From the NCBI RefSeq assembly GCF_001280065.1, contig NZ_LGEA01000014.1, positions 141,395 through 205,394 of the forward strand: 64,000 bases of DNA, read 5' to 3'. A model generated the notes under the pieces. The model was given only the letters and a program-made list of their open reading frames with translations, had not been told where the DNA came from and ran no database searches. The position numbers were made by a program, and so were the translations under genes. Source of the DNA: Streptomyces sp. NRRL B-1140 (GTDB taxonomy: Bacteria; Actinomycetota; Actinomycetes; Streptomycetales; Streptomycetaceae). Of this stretch, positions 9,497 through 18,958 are shown piece by piece (the stretch's first letter is position 1; each line of letters opens with the position of its first letter).

Positions 9497-9567
9497 GCCG
9501 AGTTGAAGCACTCCGGCAACTTCTCCCGCAAGGGCTTTCACAGGTTCAGCACACCGCGGGCGGCCCG

Positions 9568-10203
9568 TCACCGTGCGTGAGGGGGCTGGTCCGGTCCAAG
9601 GGTCCCGGCAGGTCCCGCGAGCACCTCGTATCCCTCTTCCCGCTGCAGTACCAGAAGGTCGGCGAACGGCCGCGAAGGGTCTTCGGCGAAATGCCGGCGT
9701 TCCGCGGGGACCCATCCGTCCCAGAACTCCCGCTGCGCCTCCCCGTCCCGGGACCGGCCCCGCATCCAGGCCTCCTCCCGCGGCAGCTCCATCCACAGCA
9801 GCAGGGCCAGGTGCGGACGCAGCGCACGGCGCCCCGCCCCGACGCCCTCGACGAGGATCACCGGCGCGGGCGGGAGCGAGCGCGGGGAGTCGAAGCGGCG
9901 GGCGCTCCAGTCGTAGGGGGCGTAGTGCGCGGTCCTGCCGCTCGTGAGCGGTGCGATCACCTGCTCCAGCAGGCGGCCGGTCCAGCCGAACAGCGCGTCG
10001 TGGCTGGCGACGTCGTCGAGGCGCAGCAGCGGCGCACCGGCCAGCGCCGCGGCCAACTGTGCGGCGAACGTGCTCTTTCCGGACCCGGCGTGCCCGTCGA
10101 TCCCCACGAGCCGGACCGGGCCGCAAGAGGGGGAGAGGCTGCGGATCCGGGCGGCCAGATCATGGACGGCGGAGCCCGGTGCGGGGCGGAAGGACGGATT
10201 CAT
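9568..10203 (-). CDS. P-loop (uridine kinase-like) protein
   Basis: The 211-residue protein has an N-terminal Walker A (VGIDGHAGSGKST, about residues 33-45) and the general layout of the uridine kinase / phosphoribulokinase-like P-loop family. Later segments include VILVEGVGAG and LLWMELPREEAW. The substrate cannot be inferred; such proteins are often labelled uridine kinase without proof. The ATG at 10203 fits the start of the conserved region. It is divergent from the secreted peptidase at 10397. Confidence 0.75.
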   Translation of the reverse strand: MNPSFRPAPGSAVHDLAARIRSLSPSCGPVRLVGIDGHAGSGKSTFAAQLAAALAGAPLLRLDDVASHDALFGWTGRLLEQVIAPLTSGRTAHYAPYDWSARRFDSPRSLPPAPVILVEGVGAGRRALRPHLALLLWMELPREEAWMRGRSRDGEAQREFWDGWVPAERRHFAEDPSRPFADLLVLQREEGYEVLAGPAGTLGPDQPPHAR

Positions 10204-10396
10204 CTCGCTCAGCACCTTAACGACAGGGGTCTGCCGGGGGTGCCGCTGGTCGACGCCAATATTGGTGGGCGCGGCGCGCGTCGAAGTGCTGGCAGGACAT
10301 GGCCGCCTGTGCTCATATGTGGCGCACGCACGGATACGACCAGCCGTGCACGGACCTGCTCGCACCTGTCCGACTCCGACATCCGGGGGCCCCGCC

Positions 10397-11776
10397 ATGC
10401 GCAGTGCCGAACAGCCGTCCCGCCGAACCGTCCTGGCCGCCGCGGTCGCCGCCGCCGTCACCGCGAGCGCGGGCCCGGCGGCCGCCGACCCCGAGGCCCT
10501 CATGACGACCGACACCGCAGACCCCGCCCGGGCGGTCCCGGCCCGTACCGTCGACAACAGGTTCTGGGTCTCGTACGGCGACTGGTCCGGCGGCACGGCG
10601 AAGGGCACCCGGGCCGTCGCCGGCGCCCGCCCGGGCGTGGTCATCGCGAAGCCCGCAGGGACGGTCGACTACAGGGACCCGCACACCGGCACCACCGCCG
10701 CCTGGGAGTACGCCACCTGGACGTCCCCCGTCCACCGGCTCACCGTCCCCGCGACCGAGGCGATCGTCTCCTGGAACGCGCACACCCCCGCCGGCACCTG
10801 GATCCAGGCCGAGATCAAGGCCACCTACACCGACGGCTCCAGCACGCCCTGGTACGTGATGGGCCGCTGGGCCGCCGGCGACCGGGACATCCGCCGCACC
10901 TCGGTCGACGACCAGAGCGATTCCAAGAGCACGGTGTGGACCGACACGCTGGCCATCGACGACCCGTCGAGCGGCCTGCGCCTGGCCTCCTACCGGCTGC
11001 GCCTGACCCTCCACCGCAAGCCCGGCACCAAGGGCACCCCCACCGTGTGGCGGCTCGGCGCCATGGGCTCGGACGTGCCCGACCGGTTCACCGTCCCGGC
11101 GTCCGCACCCGCACTCGCGAAGGAACTGGCCGTCCCGCGCTACTCCCAGGAGATCCACAAGGGCCGGTACCCCGAGTACGACAACGGCGGCGAGGCCTGG
11201 TGCAGCCCGACCTCCTCCCAGATGGTCATCGAGTACTGGGGCGGCCGGCTCACCGCCGGGCAGCTGGCCTGGGTCGATCCCGCGTACGACGACCCGCAGG
11301 TGTGCCACGCGGCCCGCTTCACCTACGACCACCAGTACGCGGGCTGCGGCAACTGGCCCTTCAACGCCGCCTACGCGGCCACGTTCAAGGACCTCCAGGG
11401 CGTGGTCACCCGGCTCGGCTCGCTCACCGAACTGGAGACACTGATCGCCGCGGGCATCCCCGCCATAACGTCCCAGTCGTTCCTGAAGGAGGAGCTGACC
11501 GGCGCCGGGTACGGCACCGCGGGCCACCTGATGACCGTCGTCGGCTTCACCGCCGGCGGTGACGTGATCGCCAACGATCCCTTCTCGGCGACCAACGAGG
11601 CCGTGCGGCGCGTCTACCGGCGACGCGAGTGGGAAAACATCTGGCTCCGCACCAAGCGGTACAACGCCTCCGGCAAGGTCGTCTCGGGCACCGGCGGCGT
11701 CTGTTACCTGTACTTCCCGGCTCGCCCGAACGCGGCCCAGCGCACCGCACTGACGGCCGTGGGCGTCCGCGTGTGA
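10397..11776 (+). CDS. Secreted C39-like cysteine peptidase
   Basis: The 459-residue protein has a twin-arginine-like signal (SRRTVLAAAVAAAVTASAG) and probable cleavage after AAA near residue 33. A long beta-rich N-terminal region follows. A C39-like papain-fold domain follows with cysteine in EAWCSPTSS (about residue 269), histidine in AGHLMTVVGF (about 376) and aspartate in IANDPFS (about 393), the expected catalytic triad. It probably acts outside the cell on peptides; the substrate is unknown. Its ATG lies at 10397; the open frame extends far upstream but the signal peptide sets the start. Confidence 0.85.
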   Translation: MRSAEQPSRRTVLAAAVAAAVTASAGPAAADPEALMTTDTADPARAVPARTVDNRFWVSYGDWSGGTAKGTRAVAGARPGVVIAKPAGTVDYRDPHTGTTAAWEYATWTSPVHRLTVPATEAIVSWNAHTPAGTWIQAEIKATYTDGSSTPWYVMGRWAAGDRDIRRTSVDDQSDSKSTVWTDTLAIDDPSSGLRLASYRLRLTLHRKPGTKGTPTVWRLGAMGSDVPDRFTVPASAPALAKELAVPRYSQEIHKGRYPEYDNGGEAWCSPTSSQMVIEYWGGRLTAGQLAWVDPAYDDPQVCHAARFTYDHQYAGCGNWPFNAAYAATFKDLQGVVTRLGSLTELETLIAAGIPAITSQSFLKEELTGAGYGTAGHLMTVVGFTAGGDVIANDPFSATNEAVRRVYRRREWENIWLRTKRYNASGKVVSGTGGVCYLYFPARPNAAQRTALTAVGVRV

Positions 11777-11867
11777 CCGACCTTACGGCCGCAAAAGCCG
11801 CTTCGGGTGGCAAGGTGGACGGAACTCCGGGGGGAGTCCGTCCACACCACCGAGCCAGAGAGCAGCC

Positions 11868-12008
11868 ATGACCGCACAGTCAGCCACCGCCCACCGCGTC
11901 CGCACCGGCGGCCCCCGGGACGACGGACCGAAGATCGTCGAGCACCTCATGGGCTGGGCCCTGGTCGTGGTCGTCGCGATGCTCGTGACCCGGCTCGGGC
12001 TGCTGTGA
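11868..12008 (+). CDS. 46-residue single-span membrane protein
   Basis: This is a short ORF of 46 codons. It has a polar N-terminus and one C-terminal transmembrane helix (GWALVVVVAMLVTRLGLL) that ends at the stop. It lies 91 bases after the C39-like peptidase gene and before the TetR gene, on the same strand. A weak purine-rich site (AGAGAGCAG) precedes the ATG. Codon use is typical of the surrounding genes, with G or C at nearly every third position. I believe similar small proteins exist in other Streptomyces, but the function is unknown. Confidence 0.7.
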   Translation: MTAQSATAHRVRTGGPRDDGPKIVEHLMGWALVVVVAMLVTRLGLL

Positions 12009-12065
12009 CCTGACCCACGACCCGACGGTGAGGCCTGCCATACTGCGGAGGTCCCACCCCGCCCG

Positions 12066-12740
12066 TTGAGACCAGGGTCGAAATTGAATATCAGCCCCCA
12101 GCCTGCCGCGCGCCCCAGGGCCCGCGGCACCGAGCGCTCGATGGCGCGCCGTGCCGAACTCATCGCCATCGGGCGGAGGTTGTTCGCCGACACGTCGTAC
12201 GACGCCCTGTCGATGGACGACATCGCCCGGCAGGCGCACGTCGCCAAGGGGCTGATCTACTACTACTTCCAGTCCAAGCGCGGCTACTACCTGGCCATCG
12301 TCCAGGACTCGGTCACCGAACTGCTCACTCTCGCGGCGAGCGGTCCGCAACTGCCCCCGGTCGACCGGGTCCAGCGCACCATCGACAGCTACCTGCGCTA
12401 CGCCGAGCACAACCAGGCCGCGTACCGCACGATCGTGAGCGGCGGCGTCGGCTTCGACACCGAGGTGCACGCCATCCGCGACGGAGTGCGCGAGGCGGTC
12501 GTGGCCACCATCGCCGAGGGGGCGTACGGCCGCGCCGACATCACCCCGCTGGCGCGGATGGGCCTGCTGTCCTGGGTGTGCAGTGTCGAGGGCGCCACAC
12601 TCGAATGGATCGACCGTCCCGAGCTGCCCCGGGACACCATGTGCGAGCTGCTGGTGAAGACCCTCGGTGGCGCCCTGCGCGCGGTCGAGGAGCTGGATCC
12701 CGCCCACCCGGCCCCGCAGCCCGCACGCCGGGGCCTGTGA
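12066..12740 (+). CDS. TetR-family transcriptional regulator
   Basis: The 224-residue protein has an N-terminal TetR helix-turn-helix (RRLFADTSYDALSMDDIARQ; HVAKGLIYYYFQSKRGYY) and a C-terminal ligand-binding domain of unknown specificity. The start is uncertain: TTG at 12066 has GGAGG 14 bases upstream, TTG at 12084 is also possible, and ATG at 12141 gives a compact protein. No divergent target gene is obvious. It is convergent with the chitinase gene, so that gene is not an evident target. Confidence 0.85.
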   Translation: MRPGSKLNISPQPAARPRARGTERSMARRAELIAIGRRLFADTSYDALSMDDIARQAHVAKGLIYYYFQSKRGYYLAIVQDSVTELLTLAASGPQLPPVDRVQRTIDSYLRYAEHNQAAYRTIVSGGVGFDTEVHAIRDGVREAVVATIAEGAYGRADITPLARMGLLSWVCSVEGATLEWIDRPELPRDTMCELLVKTLGGALRAVEELDPAHPAPQPARRGL

Positions 12741-12744
12741 ACGA

Positions 12745-12775
12745 GGGGCGGAGGGCCGCAGCGGGCCCCCGCCCC
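12745..12775. terminator. Bidirectional hairpin between tetR and chitinase
   Basis: GGGGCGGAGGGCC (12745-12757) faces GGGCCCCCGCCCC (12763-12775). The stem is imperfect but very GC-rich and fills the 47-base gap between the two convergent stops. Confidence 0.55.
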
Positions 12776-12787
12776 TGTGTCGGCGTC

Positions 12788-14056
<1,269 letters not shown>

Positions 14057-14126
14057 CCGGTGTCTCCTCGTGGGGAGAGGGGAACGCGCGCCGGTTGGCA
14101 TGAACGCGGTGAATCGGTGGAGCGAA

Positions 14127-14156
14127 ACAGTAGGAGGACTAGACCAGTTGGGTCAA
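14127..14156 (-). promoter_or_regulatory. Chitinase promoter
   Basis: On the minus strand TTGACC (14156-14151) and TACTGT (14132-14127) are separated by 18 bases. The transcript would start near 14120, about 65 bases before the ATG. The spacer contains the DasR-type operator described separately, so repressor binding would block RNA polymerase directly. Confidence 0.7.
14133..14148. promoter_or_regulatory. DasR-type operator (dre) in the chitinase promoter
   Basis: The 16-base site GGAGGACTAGACCAGT matches 12 of 16 positions of the dre consensus ACTGGTCTAGACCAGT. One half (CTAGACCAGT) is perfect and the other is degenerate. It lies entirely between the -35 and -10 boxes. DasR is known to repress chitinase genes in Streptomyces and to release DNA with glucosamine-6-phosphate. 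Confidence 0.75.
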
Positions 14157-14388
14157 TGGTGCGGACCAATTTCGCCGCCCCGGACGCACTCGGCCATTTC
14201 TTGAAGTAAGCGGTCGTTAACTGGTGACTCGATGCCTCCGATCGGGCATACTCACAGCGCACAGCCGCTGGTCAGCAGCTTCCGAGACCCGGGACTGCAA
14301 GCATCGGCAAGGCACCAGAACGACCCGGCGGCGCCGCCCCCACCCATGGGCCCGTCCGCCAGTGCCCGACAGGGAGGAGAGCGTCGCC
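14157..14388 (+). promoter_or_regulatory. Upstream region of the acyl-CoA dehydrogenase gene
   Basis: A promoter-like pair GTGACT (14224-14229) and CATACT (14247-14252) has a 17-base spacer. Just upstream is an imperfect palindrome (14206-14221, 10 of 16 positions symmetrical, ends GT and AC) that could bind a TetR- or FadR-like regulator. No ORF is evident here. Confidence 0.35.
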
Positions 14389-15561
14389 ATGCCCGACCGC
14401 GCCCCGCAGCCGGTGGACCGACAACTGCCCACGGAGGAGGCCCGGGACCTGATCTCACTCGTGCGCGACATCGCACAGCAGGAGATCACCCCGAAGGCGG
14501 CCGACGAGGAGGACGCCGGCCGCTTCCCGCGCGAGCTGTTCACACTGCTCTCCCGCTCCGGACTGCTCGGCCTGCCCTACGACTCCGAATACGGCGGCGG
14601 GGACCAGCCCTACGAGGTCTATCTCCAGGCCCTGGAGGAGCTCGCCGCGGCCCGCCTCACCGTCGGCCTCGGCGTCAGCGTGCACTCCCTGGCCTCCTAC
14701 GCCCTCGCCGCCTACGGCACCAAGGAGCAGCAGGTCGAGCACCTGCCTGCGATGCTCGGCGGAGGCCTGCTCGGCGCCTACTGCCTCTCCGAGCCGCACT
14801 CCGGCTCGGACGCGGCCGCCCTGCGCACCAAGGCCGTGCGGGACGGCGACGACTGGGTGATCACCGGCACCAAGGCCTGGATCACCCACGGCGGGATCGC
14901 CGACTTCTACACCGTCATGGCCCGCACCGGCGAGGAGGGCCCGCGCGGGATCACGGCCTTCCTGGTGCCGGGTGACGCGGAGGGCCTGAGCGCCGCCGTG
15001 CCCGAGAAGAAGATGGGCATGAAGGGCTCGCCCACCGCACAGGTGCACTTCGACGGCGTCCGGGTGTCCGACGATCGGCGCATCGGCGAGGAGGGGCAGG
15101 GCTTCGCGATCGCCTTGTCGTCGCTTGACTCGGGGCGGCTCGGCATCTCGGCGTGCGCGATCGGAGTGGCCCAGGCCGCGCTCGACGAGGCGGTGGCCTA
15201 CGCGGCTGAGAGGCGCCAGTTCGGCAAGCCGATCGCCGACTTCCAGGGGCTGCGGTTCATGCTCGCCGACATGGCGACGCAGATCGAGGCGGGCCGTGCG
15301 CTCTACCTCGCGGCGGCACGGCTCAAGGACGCCGGCCGGCCGTTCGCGAAACAGGCCGCCATGGCCAAGCTGCACTGCACCGACACGGCGATGCGCGTCA
15401 CCACCGACGCCGTGCAGATCCTCGGCGGCTACGGCTACACCGCGGACTTCCCGGCCGAGCGCTACATGCGCGAGGCCAAGGTGCTGCAGATCGTGGAGGG
15501 CACCAACCAGATCCAGCGGATGGTCATCGCGCGCCATCTCGTGGGTCCAGAGGGACGCTGA
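14389..15561 (+). CDS. Acyl-CoA dehydrogenase
   Basis: The 390-residue flavoenzyme oxidises an acyl-CoA to the 2-enoyl-CoA and passes electrons to electron-transfer flavoprotein. Family motifs are clear: YCLSEPHSGSDAAALRTKA (flavin contact), KAWITHGGIADFY, and the C-terminal signature YGYTADFPAERYMREAK. The probable catalytic glutamate is in QIVEGTNQIQ. The substrate chain length or branching cannot be read from sequence. The ATG at 14389 follows AGGGAGGAG. Its 3' end overlaps a small antisense gene by 38 bases. Confidence 0.92.
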   Translation: MPDRAPQPVDRQLPTEEARDLISLVRDIAQQEITPKAADEEDAGRFPRELFTLLSRSGLLGLPYDSEYGGGDQPYEVYLQALEELAAARLTVGLGVSVHSLASYALAAYGTKEQQVEHLPAMLGGGLLGAYCLSEPHSGSDAAALRTKAVRDGDDWVITGTKAWITHGGIADFYTVMARTGEEGPRGITAFLVPGDAEGLSAAVPEKKMGMKGSPTAQVHFDGVRVSDDRRIGEEGQGFAIALSSLDSGRLGISACAIGVAQAALDEAVAYAAERRQFGKPIADFQGLRFMLADMATQIEAGRALYLAAARLKDAGRPFAKQAAMAKLHCTDTAMRVTTDAVQILGGYGYTADFPAERYMREAKVLQIVEGTNQIQRMVIARHLVGPEGR

Positions 15562-15772
15562 ACTGGTCGAGGCCCCGCCAGGGAGCCGCGAGCCGCATCC
15601 ACTCCGGGTCGTGCCGACCCGGCAGGGTGCGGCCGCCCTCGGCCCAGGTCCGCATCAGGTCGCGGTAGATCGGCGGGTCCTGGTAGCGGGGCGGAGCGGG
15701 CCGAACCGATTCTGCGGGCGGCGGGACGTACAGGAGGCGCTGACGCCCGGTCGCTGAGGAGATGGGGGTCAT
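15524..15772 (-). CDS. Small conserved-type protein of unknown function
   Basis: This 82-residue ORF is rich in proline and tryptophan, with segments such as RYQDPPIYRDLMRTWAEGG and GRHDPEWMRLA. I recall similar short proteins in other streptomycetes but cannot name a domain. The ATG at 15772 has only a weak ribosome-binding site; a GTG at 15805 in the same frame is an alternative. Its end overlaps the acyl-CoA dehydrogenase gene on the other strand by 38 bases. Coding status is likely but not certain. Confidence 0.55.
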   Translation of the reverse strand: MTPISSATGRQRLLYVPPPAESVRPAPPRYQDPPIYRDLMRTWAEGGRTLPGRHDPEWMRLAAPWRGLDQFSVPLDPRDGAR

Positions 15773-15901
15773 ACCAGGGCAACGCGCAACGCCGGGGCAG
15801 GTCACCGGCGCGTGGAATCGGGCGTGCGTTCAGAGGCGTCCGGGTCCCCGCGCGCAACGGCCGGATCGAACCGGCCGGTGCCGCGTGCCGGGGCGCGCCG
15901 A

Positions 15902-15939
15902 ACCCGCACCACGGCGGTCTGCCGAGCCGCGGTGCGGGT
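15902..15939 (-). terminator. Hairpin after the 142-residue unknown gene
   Basis: The arms ACCCGCACCACGGC (15902-15915) and GCCGCGGTGCGGGT (15926-15939) pair with one mismatch around a 10-base loop. They lie 37 bases beyond the stop of the minus-strand gene that ends at 15976. Confidence 0.6.
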
Positions 15940-15975
15940 GCGGTCGCGCAACGGGAGCGCGGGAAAGGGCGGCGC

Positions 15976-16404
15976 TCAGGCCGCGCGGCGCATGACCGGG
16001 ACCCTGATGGGGCGCGAGCCCGGGCCGCCGACGTGCGAGAAGGGCTGGGTCCGCCAGTCGAGACCCTGAGGGAGCGTCAACAGCAGGGCGGTGTCCTGCT
16101 CCTGGGGTTCCACGGACTCGTCCGCCGGGCGGGCGTCCGTGGCGCTGCGGCCGGTGCCGGCGCAGACCGTCAGTCCGAAGGGGTTCCACGGCGAGGCGCA
16201 CAGCGCGTGCTCCGGCAGAACCTCCTCGTCCGCCAGCAGGGCGATGGGCTGCGCGCAGTCCGGGCAGATCACCCGGAACATCTCGAACGTGTCGTAGGCG
16301 TCGAGTTCCTCGTCGAGGGCGTCGCGTTCGACGCCCTCCGGCTCGGGCTCGACGACGAGCTGCCGCTTGGGTGCGGTGCGACCAGGGCGCTTAAGACTCT
16401 GCAT
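15976..16404 (-). CDS. Unknown protein with a CPDC motif
   Basis: The protein has 142 residues. The N-terminal half is acidic (EPEPEGVERDALDEELDAYD) and is followed by FEMFRVICPDCAQPIALLAD, a CxxC pair that could be half of a zinc site. Another cysteine pair lies about 25 and 36 residues later (ALCASPWNPFGLTVCAG). The rest is low in recognisable features. The ATG at 16404 has a GGGGGAGAA ribosome-binding site. No function can be assigned. Confidence 0.7.
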   Translation of the reverse strand: MQSLKRPGRTAPKRQLVVEPEPEGVERDALDEELDAYDTFEMFRVICPDCAQPIALLADEEVLPEHALCASPWNPFGLTVCAGTGRSATDARPADESVEPQEQDTALLLTLPQGLDWRTQPFSHVGGPGSRPIRVPVMRRAA

Positions 16405-16673
16405 TGGGTTCTCCCCCTCGGGCTGGGCCGTATCAGGCACTGCGGCCTCGACCACAGCAAGCACTTCCCGTCCCCCCTGGGCGGTAATCACGAGAACATT
16501 ACGGAGACTGTTCGATCCCTGTGGCGTTCATCACATACCCCGCCCGGGTGTCCGCTGCGGTGCGTTTGTCCCCCGGACGGCTGACCCTCGGCTCCCGGAC
16601 ACATCACGAACCGGGCATGACCTGGGCTGCTCAGGTATCGGAGGAGATCAACCGCCCTGTAGGTTCTTGCGCC

Positions 16674-17114
16674 ATGGAGGAGCTGGACCGACAGATCGTG
16701 CAGCTGCTCGTCAAGGACGGGCGGATGAGCTACACCGACCTGGGCAAGGCCACCGGGCTGTCCACGTCTGCCGTGCATCAGCGGGTGCGGCGGCTGGAGC
16801 AGCGGGGCGTCATCCGGGGCTATGCCGCGGTCGTCGACCCCGAGGCCGTCGGGCTGCCGATGACGGCGTTCATCTCGGTGAAACCGTTCGATCCCAGTGC
16901 GCCGGACGACATCGCGGACCGGCTGGCCGGCGTGCCCGAGATCGAGGCCTGTCACAGTGTCGCGGGCGACGAGAACTACATCCTGAAGGTGCGGGTGGCG
17001 ACGCCCCACGAGCTGGAGGAGCTGCTTGCGCGGGTGCGGTCGCTGGCGGGGGTGTCGACGCGGACGACTGTCGTTCTGTCCACGCCGTACGAGGCGCGAC
17101 CGCCGCGGATCTGA
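16674..17114 (+). CDS. Lrp/AsnC-family regulator
   Basis: The 146-residue protein has an N-terminal winged helix (DRQIVQLLVKDGRMSYTDLG; STSAVHQRVRRLEQRGVI) and a C-terminal RAM ligand-binding domain (VAGDENYILKVRVATPHELE). Members respond to amino acids and often regulate a neighbouring or divergent gene. TAGGTT at 16660-16665 lies so close to the ATG at 16674 that the message may be leaderless, and no ribosome-binding site is seen at the expected distance. The downstream amidohydrolase is a possible but unproven target. Confidence 0.88.
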   Translation: MEELDRQIVQLLVKDGRMSYTDLGKATGLSTSAVHQRVRRLEQRGVIRGYAAVVDPEAVGLPMTAFISVKPFDPSAPDDIADRLAGVPEIEACHSVAGDENYILKVRVATPHELEELLARVRSLAGVSTRTTVVLSTPYEARPPRI

Positions 17115-17210
17115 CCGTCCGATGCCGGTTGCGGGTGGTGCGGAGTTGTTCGCGCGCTTCCCCGCGACCCTGACGCGGGTGTCGGCCCCGCCCCTGTGAG
17201 ACTGTGCTCC

Positions 17211-18812
17211 ATGAGTGAGTCCACCGCCCCGCCCAAGACCGTCCTGCTCCGTCGCGGAGAGGTCCACAGCCCTGCCGACCCCTTCGCCACCGCGATGGTC
17301 GTGGAACGCGGGCAGGTCGCCTGGGTCGGGTCCGAGGGGGCCGCCGACGCCTTCGCCGAAGGGGTCGACGAGGTGCTCGACCTCGACGGGGCACTGGTCA
17401 CCCCCGCCTTCACCGATGCGCATGTGCACACCACCGCGACGGGCCTCGCTCTGACCGGGCTCGATCTGTCCGGCGCCCCCTCCCTCGAAGCGGCCCTCGC
17501 CCTCGTACGCGACTTCGCCGCCGCGCGTCCCGGCGACCGCGTCCTGCTCGGACACGGGTGGGACGCCGCCCGCTGGCCCGGAGGCCGGCCCCCTACGCGT
17601 GCCGAACTCGACGAGGCCGCCGGGCACCGGCCCCTCTACCTCAGCCGGATCGACGTCCACTCGGCGGTCGTCACCACGGCCCTGCTCGACCTGGTCCCCG
17701 ATGCCCCCCGGGTCGACGGCCCGCTCACCGCCGACGCCCACCATGCCGTTCGCGCCGCCGCGTTCGCCGCCGTCACGCCGCAGCAGCGCGGCGACGCCCA
17801 GCGCGCCGCGCTCGCGCACGCCGTCTCGCTCGGGATCGGCACGCTCCACGAATGCGCCGGGCCGGAGATCTCCTCAGAGGACGACTTCACCGGCCTGCTG
17901 CGCCTCGCGGGTGAGCAGCCCGGGCCGCGGGTCGTCGGCTACTGGGCCGAGCAGGACGTCGCCAAGGCACGGGCGCTGGGCGCGGCCGGCGCCGCGGGAG
18001 ACCTGTTCGTCGACGGCGCACTCGGCTCGCACACGGCCTGTCTGCACCAGCCGTACGCCGACGCCGCGCACCACGGCATCGCCTACCTGGACGCCGACGC
18101 GGTCGCGGCGCACGTCGTGGCCTGTACCGAGGCGGGCCTGCAGGCCGGTTTCCACGCCATCGGCGACGCGGCCGTGGACGCCGTGGTGGAAGGGGTGCGC
18201 GCCGCCGCCGAGAAGCTCGGGCTCGGCCGGGTCCGAGCCGCCCGGCACCGCGTCGAGCACGCCGAGATGCTCACCCCGGAGAGTGTCGCCGCCTTCGCCG
18301 AACTCGGCCTCACGGCATCGGTGCAGCCCGCCTTCGACGCCCTGTGGGGTGGTGAGGAGGGCATGTACGCGCAGCGCCTGGGCGCCGAGAGGGCCCGTGG
18401 TCTGAACCCCTTCGCGGCCCTGCTGCGCGCCGGTGTCCCGCTCGCCTTCGGCTCCGACAGCCCGGTGACCCCGCTCGACCCATGGGGCACGGTCCGGGCC
18501 GCCGCCTTCCACCGCACACCGGAGCACCGGGTCTCCGTGCGCGCCGCGTTCACGGCGCACACGCGTGGCGGCTGGCGGGCTGTGGGACGGGACGACGCGG
18601 GCGTTCTGGTCCCGGGCGCTCCCGCCGACTACGCCGTCTGGCGCACCGGCGAACTCGTCGTCCAGGCGCCGGACGACCGCGTCGCCCGCTGGTCGACGGA
18701 CCCCCGCTCCGGCACCCCGGGTCTCCCCGACCTCACTCCGGGCCACGACCTGCCCGTCTGTCTGCGCACCGTGGTGGGCGGGCGCACGGTCTTCGTACGG
18801 CCGGGCGAGTGA
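17211..18812 (+). CDS. YtcJ-like metal-dependent amidohydrolase
   Basis: The 533-residue enzyme is of the amidohydrolase-3 family. It shows the first metal motif DAHVHTT (about residue 72), a later histidine motif GFHAIGDAAVDAV, and the C-terminal aspartate in FGSDSPVTPLDPW. Family members hydrolyse C-N bonds in diverse substrates, and the specificity here is unknown. The ATG at 17211 follows closely on TGTGAGACT, which could be a -10 region for a leaderless or near-leaderless message. A strong hairpin follows six bases after the stop. Confidence 0.85.
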   Translation: MSESTAPPKTVLLRRGEVHSPADPFATAMVVERGQVAWVGSEGAADAFAEGVDEVLDLDGALVTPAFTDAHVHTTATGLALTGLDLSGAPSLEAALALVRDFAAARPGDRVLLGHGWDAARWPGGRPPTRAELDEAAGHRPLYLSRIDVHSAVVTTALLDLVPDAPRVDGPLTADAHHAVRAAAFAAVTPQQRGDAQRAALAHAVSLGIGTLHECAGPEISSEDDFTGLLRLAGEQPGPRVVGYWAEQDVAKARALGAAGAAGDLFVDGALGSHTACLHQPYADAAHHGIAYLDADAVAAHVVACTEAGLQAGFHAIGDAAVDAVVEGVRAAAEKLGLGRVRAARHRVEHAEMLTPESVAAFAELGLTASVQPAFDALWGGEEGMYAQRLGAERARGLNPFAALLRAGVPLAFGSDSPVTPLDPWGTVRAAAFHRTPEHRVSVRAAFTAHTRGGWRAVGRDDAGVLVPGAPADYAVWRTGELVVQAPDDRVARWSTDPRSGTPGLPDLTPGHDLPVCLRTVVGGRTVFVRPGE

Positions 18813-18817
18813 TCTAC

Positions 18818-18853
18818 GGGGGTGGCGCGCATCGAGTCATGCGCCGCACCCCC
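18818..18853 (+). terminator. Hairpin after the amidohydrolase gene
   Basis: Two 15-base arms (18818-18832 and 18839-18853) pair at 13 of 15 positions around a 6-base loop. The outer seven pairs are G/C-rich (GGGGGTG with its complement). The hairpin begins just after the stop codon at 18812. Confidence 0.65.
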
Positions 18854-18921
18854 GGGGCGCGACCTGCGTATCCTCGGCGCTGACCAGGGCTTTGCCGCGA
18901 TGTGTGCAGGTCAGGCGGCTG

Positions 18922-18952
18922 TTGACAGGCGGCCGCACGGGGCCGGTAGGTT
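18922..18952 (+). promoter_or_regulatory. Strong promoter-like element with no adjacent gene
   Basis: A perfect TTGACA (18922-18927) lies 19 bases before TAGGTT (18947-18952). It points towards ppm1, but that gene begins almost 400 bases downstream, so the transcript has either a very long leader or an independent RNA. Confidence 0.5.
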
Positions 18953-18958
18953 CGGCCG

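Noticed and set aside
10299..10505. 68-codon frame across the start of the C39-like peptidase gene
   Set aside because: It overlaps the secreted peptidase gene in another frame and lacks a start signal.
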